A DNA stretch of 64,000 nt. Origin: Congregibacter litoralis KT71 (GTDB taxonomy: Bacteria; Pseudomonadota; Gammaproteobacteria; Pseudomonadales; Halieaceae). The notes under the pieces are model-generated. The model did no database searches, was not told the origin of the DNA, and saw only the letters and a program-made list of their open reading frames with translations. A program made the position numbers and the translations under genes. The DNA lies in contig NZ_CM002299.1 of assembly GCF_000153125.2 (NCBI RefSeq), positions 372,809 through 436,808 on the forward strand, given 5' to 3'. The first letter of the stretch is position 1; each line of letters starts with the position of its first letter. This document shows, piece after piece, positions 54,471-64,000 of this stretch.

Positions 54471-56252
54471 TCAGGGCATGGCATTGATCAGGGAGATCGT
54501 TCCCTCGCGTCGGGGGTCGACACCCCCCTCAAGCTCGCCGTCGTCATGACGGAGAATGACACTGAGGCCGGAGTTTTCTCCTGCCGATTCCTTGACCTGA
54601 AACCCAAAGGCTCGCATCGCCGCCAGCATCTCCTGCGATGCTCGGGCACTCTCCACGCGCACGGTGTCGCCGCGGGCAACCACGTTGGGCAGGTTCACGG
54701 CCTCCTGGGGCGTCAGTCCCCAGTCGATAACCCCCACCAGGGTTTTCAGCGTGTAGGCGATGATGGAATTGCCGCCGGGAGACCCCGTTGCCATCTCAAA
54801 TTCACCGTCACCATTGAGCACGATGGTAGGTGACATGGACGAGCGCGGTCGTTTACCGGGCGCGGGATGGTTGGCCACCAGCACACCCGCTTCGTCCCGG
54901 GGCTGTTTGGCAAAATCTGTGAGCTGGTTGTTGAGAAACATGCCGCCGGCCATGCGCGTAGACCCAAAGATGCTTTCTACCGTGGCCGTCATGGATACCG
55001 CGTTACCCCATTGATCCACGACCACAAAGTGTGTGGTACCGGCGTAATCAATCGTCGTGTCCTTTCCGGGAAGCGCTGCTGTTCGCTTGGGCTCATAGGC
55101 CCAGGGGTCGCCGTGGAGCGCCTTTTCAATGGCAACGTCGGAGCTGATCAGCGCGGCGCGCTTTGCCAGATACTCGCGGTTGAGCATGCCGTCGAGAGGG
55201 ACGGGCACAAAGTCATTGTCGGCCACATAAAAGTCCCGGTCGGCGTAAGCCAGGCGCTGGGCCTCGGTGAACAGGTTCCAGTCGGTCATTTCATCCCCGC
55301 TTGGGAAGGACGTTGCTTCGAGCATGCCCAGGGTCATGGCGACGGCGACCCACGATGAGGGCGGCGGAGGCCCGCAGAGCGTACGTCCGCGATAGTCCAT
55401 GCACAGGGGCTCTACCTTTCGGGCCCGGTAGGCGGCGAGATCGTCCAGGCTCAGGGTCCCGGCGCGGGGCGCGTGATGGGCCGCTGCAACCATCTCCTCT
55501 GCGAGAGGGCCCCGATAAAAGTCATCGGGATCCCTGGCAATCATTGCCAGGGTGTCGGCGTACTCGGGGTTTTTGATGCGGTTCCGGAGGGCGCCAGTCT
55601 CGTCAAAAAAGTAATGATAGGCGTCCAGCGGTCCCTGATCCTCTGTTGTGGGGATCAGGCGCATGCCGTACTTCTCAAAGAATGAAGCCAGGCGAGGCGA
55701 CACGGTGAAGCCTTCCAGCGCGAGTGCTCTCGCCGGTTCAAAAAGCCGGTTCCACGGCAGGCGTCCCCGCTCATCGTGAGCCAGGGAGAGGAGGGAGACC
55801 ATGCCCGGGACGCCAATGGAAAGGCCGCTGTTCTTGGCCTCAAGGTAACCGTAGCGTTTGCCATCCTCCTTCAGGAACATATCGCTGTGGGCGCCCGCCG
55901 GTGCTTTTTCCCGTCCGTCGTACACCTCGATGCGCTTATCGGCGGCATGGTAATAGACCATAAAGCCACCGCCGCCAAGACCCGAGCTTTGGGGTTCGAC
56001 CAGACTGAGAACGGACTCGATGGCGATGGCTGCGTCCACGGCGTTACCACCGGCGCGGAGTATTTCCTCACCGGCGCTCGTGGCGAGGGGGTTGGCGGTA
56101 ACGACCATCGCGGCGTTTGAGCCTGCCATGGGCTTGCTCGTGCCCTCGGCGCCCGAGGGTGCGGGGGCGCAGCCTCCCGTCAGCGGTGAAAAAAGGGTGA
56201 TCGCCAGGGGTGCGAAAACGAGAAAGGCGAGGGTCTTTGAGGTCGGAAACAT
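54471..56252 (-). CDS. ggt: Gamma-glutamyltransferase
   Basis: 593-residue Ntn-hydrolase precursor that cleaves glutathione and other gamma-glutamyl compounds in the periplasm. Hydrophobic signal LAFLVFAPLAITLFSPLTGGCAP, possibly a lipoprotein (the lipobox is imperfect). Large-subunit blocks AGGNAVDAAIAIESVLSLVEPQSSGLGGGGFM. The autocleavage site is the Thr in YAGTTHFVVVDQWGNAVSMT, then STRMAGGMFLNNQLTDF and the substrate-binding RSSMSPTIV. ATG 56252 precedes the signal; an earlier frame to 56339 has no signal. Divergent from the RND pair. Confidence 0.94.
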   Translation of the reverse strand: MFPTSKTLAFLVFAPLAITLFSPLTGGCAPAPSGAEGTSKPMAGSNAAMVVTANPLATSAGEEILRAGGNAVDAAIAIESVLSLVEPQSSGLGGGGFMVYYHAADKRIEVYDGREKAPAGAHSDMFLKEDGKRYGYLEAKNSGLSIGVPGMVSLLSLAHDERGRLPWNRLFEPARALALEGFTVSPRLASFFEKYGMRLIPTTEDQGPLDAYHYFFDETGALRNRIKNPEYADTLAMIARDPDDFYRGPLAEEMVAAAHHAPRAGTLSLDDLAAYRARKVEPLCMDYRGRTLCGPPPPSSWVAVAMTLGMLEATSFPSGDEMTDWNLFTEAQRLAYADRDFYVADNDFVPVPLDGMLNREYLAKRAALISSDVAIEKALHGDPWAYEPKRTAALPGKDTTIDYAGTTHFVVVDQWGNAVSMTATVESIFGSTRMAGGMFLNNQLTDFAKQPRDEAGVLVANHPAPGKRPRSSMSPTIVLNGDGEFEMATGSPGGNSIIAYTLKTLVGVIDWGLTPQEAVNLPNVVARGDTVRVESARASQEMLAAMRAFGFQVKESAGENSGLSVILRHDDGELEGGVDPRREGTISLINAMP

Positions 56253-56388
56253 AATAATATCGTCGCTGTGGGTTGTAGCAGCGCCGGAAAATCCAGCGGC
56301 AAACGTATGATACAACCTATAATACGCCGCGCTATCCACGTGCTGGCGTGTCAGGCCGTTCTAAACCGTATCAAGTCAGGAGAACAGA

Positions 56389-57486
56389 ATGCGAAGCACC
56401 CCATGGCTGCTCGGTGTTTTATCCATACTGGCGCTTAGCGCCTGTGAGGATGCAGGAGTCCCTGCCGGGGAGCGCGCCAGCACCGTTTCTGCCGTGATGG
56501 TGGAAACAGAAATCGCCGAGCTTGCGCCCATCGCCCGGGATGCGGAGTCCGTGGGTACCCTGGTGGGCAATGAGTCCGTGGCGATTACGGCAAAGCTTAC
56601 GGAGCAGGTCAGTGCCGTGCACTTTGAGGGGGGCGAGCTGGTCAAGGCCGGCGCGGTCCTCGTAGAGCTTATTGATGTAGAGCAGCTGGCGCTCCTGCGC
56701 GAGGCAGAAGCTAAATTAAGAGAGACCCAGCTGCAGCTCGACCGCTACCTGACCCTGGGTAAGGACATTGCCACCGCGGCGGAAATTGATGTGGCCCGAG
56801 CCCGTGTTGATGCCAATGCAGCCCTTCTGGAAGCGCTGCGCTCACGCATCGACGATCGTACGATCCGCGCGCCCTTTGACGGGGTGATCGGTCTGCGCCG
56901 CATCAGCGTGGGCGCACTCCTGACCCCGGGCACGGTCATCGCGGAGCTCGATGACATCAATCCCATGAAACTGGATTTCACCCTTCCCGAGCACTACCTG
57001 TCGCAGATCAGTATCGGTGATTCCGTGAACGCCGTAAGTACCGCCTGGGATGGTGAGGTATTTGCCGGTCAGGTAACGCAGATTGGCAGCCGGGTCGATC
57101 CGGCCACCCGGGCTTTTTCCGTTCGGGCGCTTATCGATAACGCCGAGGCGCGCCTGCGCCCCGGAATGCTCATGGCGGTGAACGTGTCTCTGGGGGAGGC
57201 GCCGGGAATCGTCGTATCCGAAACCGCGTTGGTGCAAAGCGGTGCCAAAAGCTCCGTGTTTGTAGTCGATGAAGAGTCCGTCGCCCGTCGAGTAACCGTC
57301 GAGATCGGGCGACGCATGCCCGGACTTATCGAAATTCGCTCGGGGCTTTCTCCGGGCGATCGCGTGGTCCGCAACGGGCAGATGACCCTGAGGCCCGGGG
57401 TCAAGGTGCGTGAGGCAGCGACGGACCCTGTGGCGGATTCTTTGGCGGACTCTCTCGCGGGCTCTCTCGCTGGCAACGGGGACTAG
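56389..57486 (+). CDS. RND efflux membrane-fusion (adaptor) lipoprotein
   Basis: 365-residue periplasmic adaptor of a tripartite pump. The lipobox is ILALSAC (Cys about residue 19), so it is a membrane-anchored lipoprotein. The biotinyl-lipoyl-like hairpin (VAITAKLTEQVSAVHFEGGELVKAGAVLVEL), a coiled-coil hairpin, RAPFDGVIGLRRISVGALLTPGTVIAELDD and the β-barrel follow. The tail contains near-tandem Ala-Asp-Ser-Leu repeats (about 57427–57480). 2 bp before the RND permease. No outer-membrane factor is next to it, so a shared TolC-like channel is likely. Confidence 0.93.
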   Translation: MRSTPWLLGVLSILALSACEDAGVPAGERASTVSAVMVETEIAELAPIARDAESVGTLVGNESVAITAKLTEQVSAVHFEGGELVKAGAVLVELIDVEQLALLREAEAKLRETQLQLDRYLTLGKDIATAAEIDVARARVDANAALLEALRSRIDDRTIRAPFDGVIGLRRISVGALLTPGTVIAELDDINPMKLDFTLPEHYLSQISIGDSVNAVSTAWDGEVFAGQVTQIGSRVDPATRAFSVRALIDNAEARLRPGMLMAVNVSLGEAPGIVVSETALVQSGAKSSVFVVDEESVARRVTVEIGRRMPGLIEIRSGLSPGDRVVRNGQMTLRPGVKVREAATDPVADSLADSLAGSLAGNGD

Positions 57487-57488
57487 TC

Positions 57489-60400
57489 ATGCGCTTACCT
57501 GAGATCTCTGTTCAGCGGCCGGTGTTCGCAACGGTTATCGCCCTGCTACTGGTGTCCTTTGGCGTGATGGCCTTTCTGCAGCTGTCGACGCGGGAGTATC
57601 CGGATATGTCGCCCGCCCAGGTATCCATCGTGACCAACTACGAGGGTGCCGCTTCGGATGTCGTGGAGACACGTATCACCCAGCCCATCGAAGATGAAAT
57701 CGGTGGTATCGAAGGCATTCGCACCATTCGCAGCAGCAGCAGCGACGGGCGCTCCACCATCACCGTGGAGTTTGAACTGGGTCGCGACATTGATTCCGCA
57801 GCCAATGACGTTCGTGACAGGGTCTCCCGCGCCAGTCGTCGTTTGCCCGAAGAGGCAGAGCGTCCCCAGGTCACCAAGGCCGATAGTGAAACCACGCCCC
57901 TCGTCTACATGAGTGTGGGTGGTGAGGGCATGTCGCCCATGGATATCACCGACTACGCCGAGCGCTACATCGTTGATCGTTTTGCCGTGCTTCCGGGCGT
58001 GGCGTCTGTGCGCGTGTTTGGCGGCGCACCGCGCTCCATGCGCGTCTGGCTGGATCGGCAAAAGCTCAGCGCTCGCGAGCTGGCGGTGAGCGATGTACTC
58101 GCCGCCCTGCGCCAGGAAAACGTCGAGCTGCCTGCGGGACGGCTGGATTCCCAGTATATGGAACTGCCCGTGCGCGTGGAGCGCAGCTATCGCAGTGCCA
58201 CGGATTTTCGCCGCCTGGTGGTGCGCCGCGGTGACGATGGTCACCTTGTGCGTCTCGCAGAGGTGGCGCGGGTTGAAGAGGGGCCCTCCACCCGCCGGCG
58301 CCTGTTCTTTTCCAACGGCGAAAACAGCGTTTCCGTGGGCGTGGTAAAGCAGTCTGACGCCAATACCGTGGAGGTCCTCGATGCGGTGCACAAGGAAATG
58401 CTCGCCGTGGAACGGGATCTCCCCGACGGTATGGGCATTGCCTCCTCCGGCGATGCGTCGGCCTTTATCCGCGCGGCGATCAACGGTGTTTACACCACCA
58501 TCGCCTTGACCATTGTCCTGGTCTCCATCGTCATTCTCCTGTTTCTGGGAACGATCCGGGCGACGCTGATTCCCGTGGTCTGTATTCCCGTTTCTCTTCT
58601 GGGTGCGGTTATCGCCCTCCAGGCCATGGACTACTCCCTGAACCTGATTACTCTGCTCGCCATGGTCCTCGCCGTGGGGCTGGTGGTGGACGATGCCATC
58701 GTGGTTCTCGAGAACATATACCGTCGCGTGGAGGATGGTGAGCCGCCCCTCCTGGCAGCGGCGGGCGGCGCCCAGCAGGTGGGTTTTGCGGTGATCGCCA
58801 CGACCGCCGTGCTCCTCGCGGTGTTCAGTCCCGTGATCTTTCTTCAGGACGCCTCGTCCCGATTGTTTGTGGAGTTGGCGGTCACTATCTCCGTAGCGGT
58901 GTGTATCTCCTCGGTGCTCGCCTTGTCGCTTGTGCCCATGCTGTGCAGCCAGGTGCTGCGTCGCAAGGAGTCCCACAGCGTGTTGGACCGGGCCGTGGAG
59001 ACGGTGATGACCCGGTTGCGCTCAGCTTATGAGGCCAGCCTGCGGTATCTATTGAGTCACGCCTGGATGTCCCTGGTGATCGCGGCGCTGGCCCTGGTCA
59101 TGCTGCCTTTGCTGTTTCAGCAGTTGAAGCAGGAGTATGTGCCCGTCGAGGATCAGGATTCGGTTATGGCCATCATCAACACCCAGGAAGGCACGAATAT
59201 CGATTCCATGCGCGCCGTCATCGAGCAGTTGCAGCCACCGCTTCTGGAGCTGGAAAAAGCCGGGTCTCTTACCCGGGTATTGTTTGTCGCACCGTTTCGC
59301 AACTCTACATCGACATCCACGGCCTTCTCCCGCATTTCCATGGTGCCCTGGGATGAGCGGGACTACAGCGCCTTTGAGCTTCGGGATCAGATGGCTGCAA
59401 CCTGGCGGGATGTGCCTGGGATTCGCGTCATGACTTTTGTCCCTGCAGGCCTCGGACAACGGGGGCCCAATACGCCGGTGCAGTTTGTGCTTCAGGGTCC
59501 CGACTACCAGACCCTCGCCGAGTGGCGGGATATCGTCATGGACAAAGCGCGGAGCAGCGGACTCTTCGGCATGCTCAACTCGGATCTCAAGGAGACCCAG
59601 CAGCAGGTGCACCTGCGCATAGACACCGCTCGCGCCGCCTCCCTGGGAGTAAGCGCCCGGGATGTGGCGGAGACCCTCCAGGCATTAATGACGGAGCAGG
59701 AGGTCACGACCTATTCCGTGGATCAGGAAGAGTACCCGGTCATCGTCCAGCTCCAGGATGACCAGCGTGCCACGCCCGGAGACATCGGCAACGTGAGGGT
59801 GCGCAGCGCCAGCGGTGAACTCATTCCCCTGTCAAACCTCCTGGAGGCCGACAACGTGGCGGGCATCGCCGAGCTTCAGCGCTACAACCGGCTCCGCGCG
59901 GTGACCATCAATGCCACCCTGGCTGCGGACGTCAGCCTGGGCGATGCCCTGGCGTTTCTGGAACAGACCGTGGATGACAATCTTCCTACCAATGCCAAGG
60001 TGGACTACAAGGGCCAGTCCCTCGATTACAAAGAGTCCTCCGGCGATATTTACTTTGCCTTTGGTCTGGCGCTGCTGGTGCTGTTTCTTGTCATGGCCGC
60101 ACAGTTTGAGAGCTTTATCCATCCGGCGGTGATTATGGTGACCGTGCCTCTGGCCCTGGGTGGCGGCTTACTGGGCTTGTTTGTCACGGGGCAGAGCTTC
60201 AACCTGTTCAGCCAGATCGGGCTGCTCATGCTCATTGGTATCGCTACCAAGAACGGGATTCTTCTCGTGGAGTTTATCAACCAGGTCCGTGATGAGGGCT
60301 GGGCCTTTGGCGAGGCGATTGTCAAAGCCTCGGTGCTACGTCTGCGACCGGTGTTAATGACCGCGGTGTCCACGATTGTGGGCACCCTGCCGCTGGTACT

Positions 60401-60617
60401 CATGGAGGGGCCCGGGTCCACCAGCCGCAATGTATTGGGTATCGTGGTGCTCTTTGGCGTGAGCGTCGCGACGCTCTTTACTCTTTATCTGGTACCGGCT
60501 ATCTACAGCATTGTGGCCCGGGGCACGGGGTCACCGGAATCCATTGCTCGGGAAATGCGCGAGCTGGAAGCGGGGCGCAGCGCAGCGCCTGCCGCCGAGG
60601 CTCAGAAAATTTCCTGA
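57489..60617 (+). CDS. RND efflux permease (HAE1/AcrB type)
   Basis: 1042-residue proton-driven inner-membrane exporter. Twelve helices and two large periplasmic loops are arranged as in AcrB. The N-terminus SVQRPVFATVIALLLVSFGVMAF, the paired aspartates of TM4 in VLAVGLVVDDAIVVLENIYRR, and the second-half IGIATKNGILLVEFINQVRDEG are clear. Substrate range is not predictable. Its stop lies 16 bp past the stop of the convergent ponA. Confidence 0.95.
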   Translation: MRLPEISVQRPVFATVIALLLVSFGVMAFLQLSTREYPDMSPAQVSIVTNYEGAASDVVETRITQPIEDEIGGIEGIRTIRSSSSDGRSTITVEFELGRDIDSAANDVRDRVSRASRRLPEEAERPQVTKADSETTPLVYMSVGGEGMSPMDITDYAERYIVDRFAVLPGVASVRVFGGAPRSMRVWLDRQKLSARELAVSDVLAALRQENVELPAGRLDSQYMELPVRVERSYRSATDFRRLVVRRGDDGHLVRLAEVARVEEGPSTRRRLFFSNGENSVSVGVVKQSDANTVEVLDAVHKEMLAVERDLPDGMGIASSGDASAFIRAAINGVYTTIALTIVLVSIVILLFLGTIRATLIPVVCIPVSLLGAVIALQAMDYSLNLITLLAMVLAVGLVVDDAIVVLENIYRRVEDGEPPLLAAAGGAQQVGFAVIATTAVLLAVFSPVIFLQDASSRLFVELAVTISVAVCISSVLALSLVPMLCSQVLRRKESHSVLDRAVETVMTRLRSAYEASLRYLLSHAWMSLVIAALALVMLPLLFQQLKQEYVPVEDQDSVMAIINTQEGTNIDSMRAVIEQLQPPLLELEKAGSLTRVLFVAPFRNSTSTSTAFSRISMVPWDERDYSAFELRDQMAATWRDVPGIRVMTFVPAGLGQRGPNTPVQFVLQGPDYQTLAEWRDIVMDKARSSGLFGMLNSDLKETQQQVHLRIDTARAASLGVSARDVAETLQALMTEQEVTTYSVDQEEYPVIVQLQDDQRATPGDIGNVRVRSASGELIPLSNLLEADNVAGIAELQRYNRLRAVTINATLAADVSLGDALAFLEQTVDDNLPTNAKVDYKGQSLDYKESSGDIYFAFGLALLVLFLVMAAQFESFIHPAVIMVTVPLALGGGLLGLFVTGQSFNLFSQIGLLMLIGIATKNGILLVEFINQVRDEGWAFGEAIVKASVLRLRPVLMTAVSTIVGTLPLVLMEGPGSTSRNVLGIVVLFGVSVATLFTLYLVPAIYSIVARGTGSPESIAREMRELEAGRSAAPAAEAQKIS

Positions 60618-63034
60618 ATGAGATCGTCGGTACCCGTGGGGCCGGTACCTTCTCCCTCTCCCTGCTCCGGGAGATTCTCTGCGCGGAAGTATTCAAAAAT
60701 TGCGTCCCGCTGATCAGCGGGCGCGAGGAGCCCCGTGGCGGGGTCGATGCGCACGTGGATCACGCCCGGGGGGAGATCGCGGGGCTTTTCGGGCAGACCT
60801 GCCAGCGCCTCGCGCATGTAATTGATCCAGATGGGCAGGGCGGCGGTGCCACCAAACTCGCGACGACCCAGGGGCGTGTAATTATCAAAACCCACCCACG
60901 TTGTGGTGACCACGTCGGGGTTGTAGCCCGAAAACCAGGCGTCCATGGGTCCGTTGGTTGTACCGGTTTTTCCGGCGATGTCATCGCGCTTTAAGACCAG
61001 GGCCCGTCTGCCCGTGCCTTTTTTAATAACGTCCTGAAGAATACTGTCGATGATGAAGTTGACCCGTTCGTCCATCACCCGCTCTGGCCCAGGGAGAGCA
61101 TTGGTCTCCTCGGCCGCGAGTATTTCCTCCATGGACAGTTCTTCGTTTTGGACCGACGCTTCTTCCTGTTGGCCACAGTCCCTGCACACGGTGGCAGGGC
61201 GGGCCTCAAAAACTGTCTCTCCCGCCAGGTTGTCGATGCGCTGGATCAGGAAGGGCTCAACCCGGTAACCACCGTTGGCGAGAATCGCATAGGCGCTGGC
61301 GATCTCAAGGGGATTCATGGCGTGGGTGCCCAGGGCCAGGGACAGATCCGGAGCAAAGTCCTCGGTATCAAAGCCCAGTTGGTCCGCGTAGTTGATGAAG
61401 CGACGTACTCCGAGCTGCTGCAGGAGGCGAATGGATACGAGGTTGCGGGACTTGGTCAGCGCCCAGCGCAATCGCGTGGGGCCAAAGAATTTGCCGCTGT
61501 CGTTTTCCGGACGCCACACGCCTTCGAGAGAACGGTCCTCCATGACAATCGGCGCGTCGTTGATGATGCTGGCCGCGGTGAACCCCGCATCCAGCGCCGC
61601 GCTGTACAAAAAGGGCTTGAGATTGGAGCCGGGCTGGCGCTGGGCCTGGGTGGCGCGGTTGAATTTGCTCTTCTCAAAGCCGATGCCGCCGACGAGGCTG
61701 ACGATGGCACCATTATTGGGGTTGAGGGATACCAGGGCGGCCTGGGCATCGGGCACCTGCGCAAAGCGCCAGCGCTCATTATCGCTGAGCTTCACTCGGA
61801 CGAGATCACCCGGGGCAGCGACGTCCGCCGGCGTTGCGGGCGATGAGCCCATGCGATTCTCGCTGAGGTAAGGCCGCGCCTGTCGGAGACCATCCTCCCA
61901 CTCGACACGCACCTGCCGTTGGTCCCTGAGCAGCACCGTAATACCCGCGTCATCAACTCCCGTGACCACCGCGGGCTCCAGGCCAGCGATGACCGGGGTG
62001 TTCTCAAGAACCCCGAGCCATTCCTTCAGGGGGAGGGGCGCGTCGGGAGCGAGCGCCGCCCCAGGCAATTGCTCCTCGGGGCCGCGATACCCGTGGCGGG
62101 AGTCATAGGTCATGAGGCCGTCCACCACAGCCGCGCTGGCGACCTGCTGCAATTTGCTATCCAGGGTGGTGTAGACGCTATAGCCCTCGTTGTAAGCGGA
62201 CATGCCGTAGCGCTGCACCATCTGACGCCGGGCCATCTCCGCAGCATACTGGGCTTCCAGGGAGATGCGCGCGCCATGCTGGGTGGCGGTCACAGGCAGT
62301 GCGACCGCCGCGTCATAGGTCGCCTGGTCGATGTAATCCAGGGACAGCATTCTTCCGAGAATCCAGTTGCGCCGGTCTTTGCCGGCCTTGGGTCCACTGA
62401 GGGGGTTATTCCGGGACGGTGATTTGGGAATGCCCGCCAGCATCGCGTGCTGGGCAAGATTCAGTTCACCAATGCCTTTGCCGTAATACACCTGGGAGGC
62501 GGCTTCAAAACCGTAGGAGCGGTGACCAAGGAACACACGGTTCACGTACAGCTCAAAAATTTCTTCCTTGGAGAGGCGCCGCTCGATTTCGATGGCAAGG
62601 AGTATCTCGTTGAATTTCCGCATGAACGTGCGATCGAGAGTCAGGAAGTAATTCCGCGCCACCTGCATGGTGAGCGTACTGCCCCCGGAGCCTTTTTCGC
62701 CCGTGAGCACAAGCTCTGACACAGCCCGCAGCAGCCCGCCGAAATCAATGCCGCCATGGGAGAAGAAGCCGTCGTCTTCCGCCGCCAGTAGCGCCAGCAC
62801 AAACTGCTGTGGGATCTGATCGTAGGTCAGGGGGTTACGCTTCTGTTCACCAAACTGCCCGATGAGATCGCCGTCACGGGTATACACGCGCATGGGTGTT
62901 TGCAGGCGAACGTCGCGGAGGGTTTCGACATTCGGGAGATTGGGACTGAGATACAGATAGATGCCGGCAAATAGCCAGCAACCACCAAAAAAGCCCAACA
63001 CCGTAAGGCGCAGGGGCCAGCGCAGCAATTTCAC
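60602..63034 (-). CDS. ponA: Penicillin-binding protein 1A
   Basis: 810-residue bifunctional peptidoglycan synthase: N-terminal membrane anchor, GT51 glycosyltransferase (EDDGFFSHGGIDFGGLLRA, GGSTLTMQVARNYFL, about 60–230), an OB-like linker, and the transpeptidase. Catalytic motifs are SNLK (Ser-x-x-Lys in QPGSNLKPFLYSAAL), SRN, and KTGTTNGPMDAWFSG. It lies directly upstream of, and divergent from, pilM, the usual ponA/pilM arrangement. Overlaps the RND gene tail-to-tail by 16 bp. Confidence 0.96.
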   Translation of the reverse strand: MKLLRWPLRLTVLGFFGGCWLFAGIYLYLSPNLPNVETLRDVRLQTPMRVYTRDGDLIGQFGEQKRNPLTYDQIPQQFVLALLAAEDDGFFSHGGIDFGGLLRAVSELVLTGEKGSGGSTLTMQVARNYFLTLDRTFMRKFNEILLAIEIERRLSKEEIFELYVNRVFLGHRSYGFEAASQVYYGKGIGELNLAQHAMLAGIPKSPSRNNPLSGPKAGKDRRNWILGRMLSLDYIDQATYDAAVALPVTATQHGARISLEAQYAAEMARRQMVQRYGMSAYNEGYSVYTTLDSKLQQVASAAVVDGLMTYDSRHGYRGPEEQLPGAALAPDAPLPLKEWLGVLENTPVIAGLEPAVVTGVDDAGITVLLRDQRQVRVEWEDGLRQARPYLSENRMGSSPATPADVAAPGDLVRVKLSDNERWRFAQVPDAQAALVSLNPNNGAIVSLVGGIGFEKSKFNRATQAQRQPGSNLKPFLYSAALDAGFTAASIINDAPIVMEDRSLEGVWRPENDSGKFFGPTRLRWALTKSRNLVSIRLLQQLGVRRFINYADQLGFDTEDFAPDLSLALGTHAMNPLEIASAYAILANGGYRVEPFLIQRIDNLAGETVFEARPATVCRDCGQQEEASVQNEELSMEEILAAEETNALPGPERVMDERVNFIIDSILQDVIKKGTGRRALVLKRDDIAGKTGTTNGPMDAWFSGYNPDVVTTTWVGFDNYTPLGRREFGGTAALPIWINYMREALAGLPEKPRDLPPGVIHVRIDPATGLLAPADQRDAIFEYFRAENLPEQGEGEGTGPTGTDDLIQEIF

Positions 63035-63241
63035 AGTGTCTCCGGAGTAAGGTTGCCCGCTCGTGTTCGCTGCGCAGCACCGCTATTGGCGGTGAATTCA
63101 GCGTATTTCGCGCGAGACTGTGGATGTTTGTTGATGGTAATTATATGCTTTTTTTGTGTTTTGATTGCATTGTAGGCTATCTTAACGCTTAATATTCAAG
63201 TATAAGAACACAAAGTAAAGCTAAGTCCGTGAAACTTATAG

Positions 63242-64000
<759 letters not shown>

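Overview
The window is a stretch of high-GC chromosome from a gammaproteobacterium, most likely a marine heterotroph of the Halieaceae/Cellvibrionales type. This placement is an inference from gene content and gene order, not from a marker tree. The housekeeping backbone pilM–ponA … rpmE–priA–argS–SPOR–hslV–hslU–DUF971 … ubiE–ubiJ–ubiB–hisI–hisE–tatABC matches the order I know from Pseudomonas. Two breaks in that order are filled with accessory DNA here. PEP-CTERM proteins, a TonB receptor coupled to a TPR-sulfotransferase, a BCCT carrier and an RpoE–ChrR photo-oxidative stress module fit a surface-water marine lifestyle.

Layout. 1–2.4 kb: a partial NhaC-type Na+/H+ antiporter and a DMT permease. 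2.4–7.2 kb: an ECF sigma factor with its ChrR-type zinc anti-sigma factor, divergent from an overlapping operon of FAD oxidoreductase, DUF1365 protein and Cfa-type methyltransferase; a TGATCC-N18-TAATTT element lies in front of that operon. 7.4–11.9 kb: three-subunit proton-translocating transhydrogenase (pntAA-pntAB-pntB), a hemerythrin-domain protein and a MarR regulator. 11.9–18.8 kb: TonB receptor with overlapping TPR-sulfotransferase, then a BCCT transporter. 18.8–27.8 kb (minus strand): an MsbA-like ABC exporter whose start appears to be CTG, an MscS channel, tatCBA, hisE/hisI and ubiBJE.

27.9–33.8 kb is accessory DNA: a sulfotransferase, a complete IS30-family element, a secreted protein with six Ser-x-x-Asn-Tyr-Asp-Asn repeats, a four-helix membrane protein, an SDR and a GNAT. 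33.8–41.2 kb returns to core genes (DUF971, hslUV, SPOR, argS, priA, rpmE). 41.2–48.3 kb is a second accessory block: a decayed IS6-family transposase, an unknown secreted protein and a large SpvB/FG-GAP/RHS gene broken by one in-frame TGA and cut off at its 3' end. 48.5–51.4 kb holds a two-part B12-dependent ribonucleotide reductase. 51.5–54.4 kb holds two PEP-CTERM genes with matching terminators and trailing repeats, bracketed by a perfect 19-bp inverted repeat. 54.5–60.6 kb: gamma-glutamyltransferase and an RND efflux pair. 60.6–64 kb: PBP1A and the start of pilM.

The most unusual non-gene signal is a dispersed intergenic repeat, approximately GACCGCTTTCGCCTATTTTGAGACATT. I found it only in the accessory regions. 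The IS30 element sits inside one copy, and uninterrupted copies elsewhere fix the element's ends and its 2-bp target duplication.
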